Under the pieces are notes generated by a model that had not been told where the DNA came from, searched no databases, and saw only the letters and a program-made list of their open reading frames with translations. 34,766 bases of DNA from an uncultured Rhodopila sp. GTDB taxonomy: Bacteria; Pseudomonadota; Alphaproteobacteria; Acetobacterales; Acetobacteraceae. Where the stretch lies: contig CAIZFE010000040.1 in NCBI GenBank assembly GCA_903932145.1, positions 1-34,766 on the forward strand, read 5' to 3'. Made by a program: the position numbers and the translations under genes. Shown one piece after another: positions 33,822-34,766 of the stretch (within the stretch, counting starts at the first letter, position 1; every line of letters begins with the position of its first letter).

Positions 33822-34703
33822 ATGGCCGGGTTGTTTGGCTTCCGTCGTCTGGCGGCTGTTGCACTGGCGCTGACGCTGGGAGCGACCGGCGTGCGCGCCT
33901 CCAATCTTTGCCCGGACGAACAGACCACGCGGCAGCTTCCGCCGGCCGATCCGACGGTCTGCGCCGCGCTCGATCCCGTGGTGCGCAGACCGAGCGCGCT
34001 GCCACTGGATCAGTATGAGGAAAAGCTCAATCAGTTCATCGGCCGGTATTGCCACCGCCGGCTGGAGTCCGGATGGAAGATGGACAAGACCGTGCGCGAC
34101 GCGGGACCGTTCTTTGGCACACTGAATAAAGGTGTGTGGACTGGCAGCTACCAAGCCACCCACATGCCGGTGCTGATCTGGTATTCGCCCGAAATGATCG
34201 CCTGGTTGAAGACAAATCGGCCCGAGGGCGCCCCCGCGGTGGTCAACCCGGCCCCGGTGCCGGATGGCGCCATCATGATCAAGGAGATGTACAACTCCAC
34301 CCCGGCCGCCGCCTGTCAGGTGCCGGATCTGATGAAGCTGAAGCCGGTGGAGCAAGGCGCGGCGATTATGATCCGCGACAATGCCGCGTCGAAGGACGGC
34401 TGGTTTTGGGGTTATTATGGCTGGCCGCCGGTCAAGGATGGAAAACCGGAACCCTATGTTCCGGATTATCCGCCGTCCGCCTCCAACGGGCTGCCGGCCA
34501 TGGGTTTCGGCCAATACTGCCTGAATTGCCATGCGTCCGCCCGCGATAACCTGAGCTTCGCGAGCCTTGGCAACATCAAAGGCGAACACGGCACGTATTT
34601 GGTGTTCCTCGAACAGAATTTCTATCCCGAGTTTCCCTCCTTCCTTTACTTTCAAGCCATTGAAGGATCAGGAAAACCGTTCCCGAACCTCACGAAAACG
34701 TAG
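33822..34703 (+). CDS. Exported cytochrome P460-like haem protein
   Basis: The 293-residue product has a Sec signal peptide (hydrophobic core LAAVALALTLGAT, probable cut after VRA at about 26) and one c-type haem motif YCLNCH with Cys233, Cys236 and His237 near the C-terminus. Layout resembles the cytochrome P460 / cytochrome c'-beta family: HMPVLIWYSPEMIAWL, then an IMIKEMY segment with Lys154 at the place of the family's VKE lysine, an aromatic WFWGYYGWP strand and the C-terminal CxxCH. Family members oxidise hydroxylamine or bind NO; activity here is unknown, and the protein is longer than typical P460 (about 200). Two more cysteines (30 and 47) lie in the N-terminal extension. The GGGGGG run upstream supports ATG 33822. 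The next gene lies outside the window. Confidence 0.65.
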   Translation: MAGLFGFRRLAAVALALTLGATGVRASNLCPDEQTTRQLPPADPTVCAALDPVVRRPSALPLDQYEEKLNQFIGRYCHRRLESGWKMDKTVRDAGPFFGTLNKGVWTGSYQATHMPVLIWYSPEMIAWLKTNRPEGAPAVVNPAPVPDGAIMIKEMYNSTPAAACQVPDLMKLKPVEQGAAIMIRDNAASKDGWFWGYYGWPPVKDGKPEPYVPDYPPSASNGLPAMGFGQYCLNCHASARDNLSFASLGNIKGEHGTYLVFLEQNFYPEFPSFLYFQAIEGSGKPFPNLTKT

Positions 34704-34766
34704 CCATGTAATCACGGCCATGTTACTTGTACCAACCGGTCGAATCGCTTCCTATCCGGCCATGTA

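Noticed and set aside
31584..34655. A 1023-codon open frame on the minus strand opposite mutL and the P460-like gene
   Set aside because: It is antisense to well-supported genes, has no family resemblance and an Arg/Gly/His-rich composition. Long antisense frames are expected where third codon positions are GC-rich.
34704..34766. Repeated CCATGTA words and short GTAA/TTAC symmetry at the right edge
   Set aside because: Too short and cut by the window end; no gene or site can be supported.

Overview
The window is GC-rich, gene-dense bacterial chromosome, almost certainly from an alphaproteobacterium. The evidence is a MucR/Ros-family regulator, several sites with the EcfG (general stress response sigma factor) promoter pattern GGAAC-N16-CGTT, a stand-alone BirA without a DNA-binding domain, and a MutL that carries the endonuclease motif. 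An acetobacterial (Rhodospirillales) origin is my best guess from overall protein flavour, but it is inference. I see no tRNA, rRNA, CRISPR array, insertion sequence or phage genes.

Layout. (1) 1-1512: a truncated unknown gene leaving the left edge, whose promoter spacer is a palindrome; then a YqjD-like (DUF883) and a YqjE-like small membrane-protein pair behind an EcfG-type promoter. (2) 1538-6676: a pentonate (xylonate/arabonate) dehydratase read leftward; a GDP-mannose dehydrogenase (AlgD type) overlapping a family 4 glycosyltransferase read rightward; and a convergent mucR. MucR proteins often control exopolysaccharide, so this may be a small polysaccharide locus. (3) 6804-6989: a small unknown gene divergent from mucR. 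(4) 7105-22228: the core of the window, a six-gene alpha-glucan/trehalose cluster (glgE, treS-mak fusion, glgB, treZ, malQ, treY), followed by a small exported protein. (5) 22672-27500, leftward: birA, a double-length CoA-transferase, an MFS transporter and an NTF2-like protein; the last three are coupled by ATGA overlaps. (6) 27649-34703: an orphan TRAP solute receptor (+), cysteine synthase (-), a pgi-mutL pair (+), and a cytochrome P460-like exported haem protein (+).

How the genes work together. The central cluster holds two opposing routes between trehalose and alpha-1,4-glucan. TreS isomerises trehalose to maltose, the fused maltokinase makes maltose-1-phosphate, GlgE polymerises it and GlgB branches the product. 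TreY and TreZ cut trehalose back off glucan ends, and MalQ reshuffles short maltodextrins. Catalytic triads are present in all six GH13/GH77 catalytic domains; the spacing is identical to E. coli for GlgB and MalQ and within one residue of Streptomyces GlgE. No glgA, glgC, glgP or glgX lies in the window. Perfect EcfG-type promoters precede glgE and treZ, and another precedes the yqjD-like gene, so general stress control of the cluster is likely. GlgE also carries an extra N-terminal GH13-like domain that has lost all its catalytic residues.
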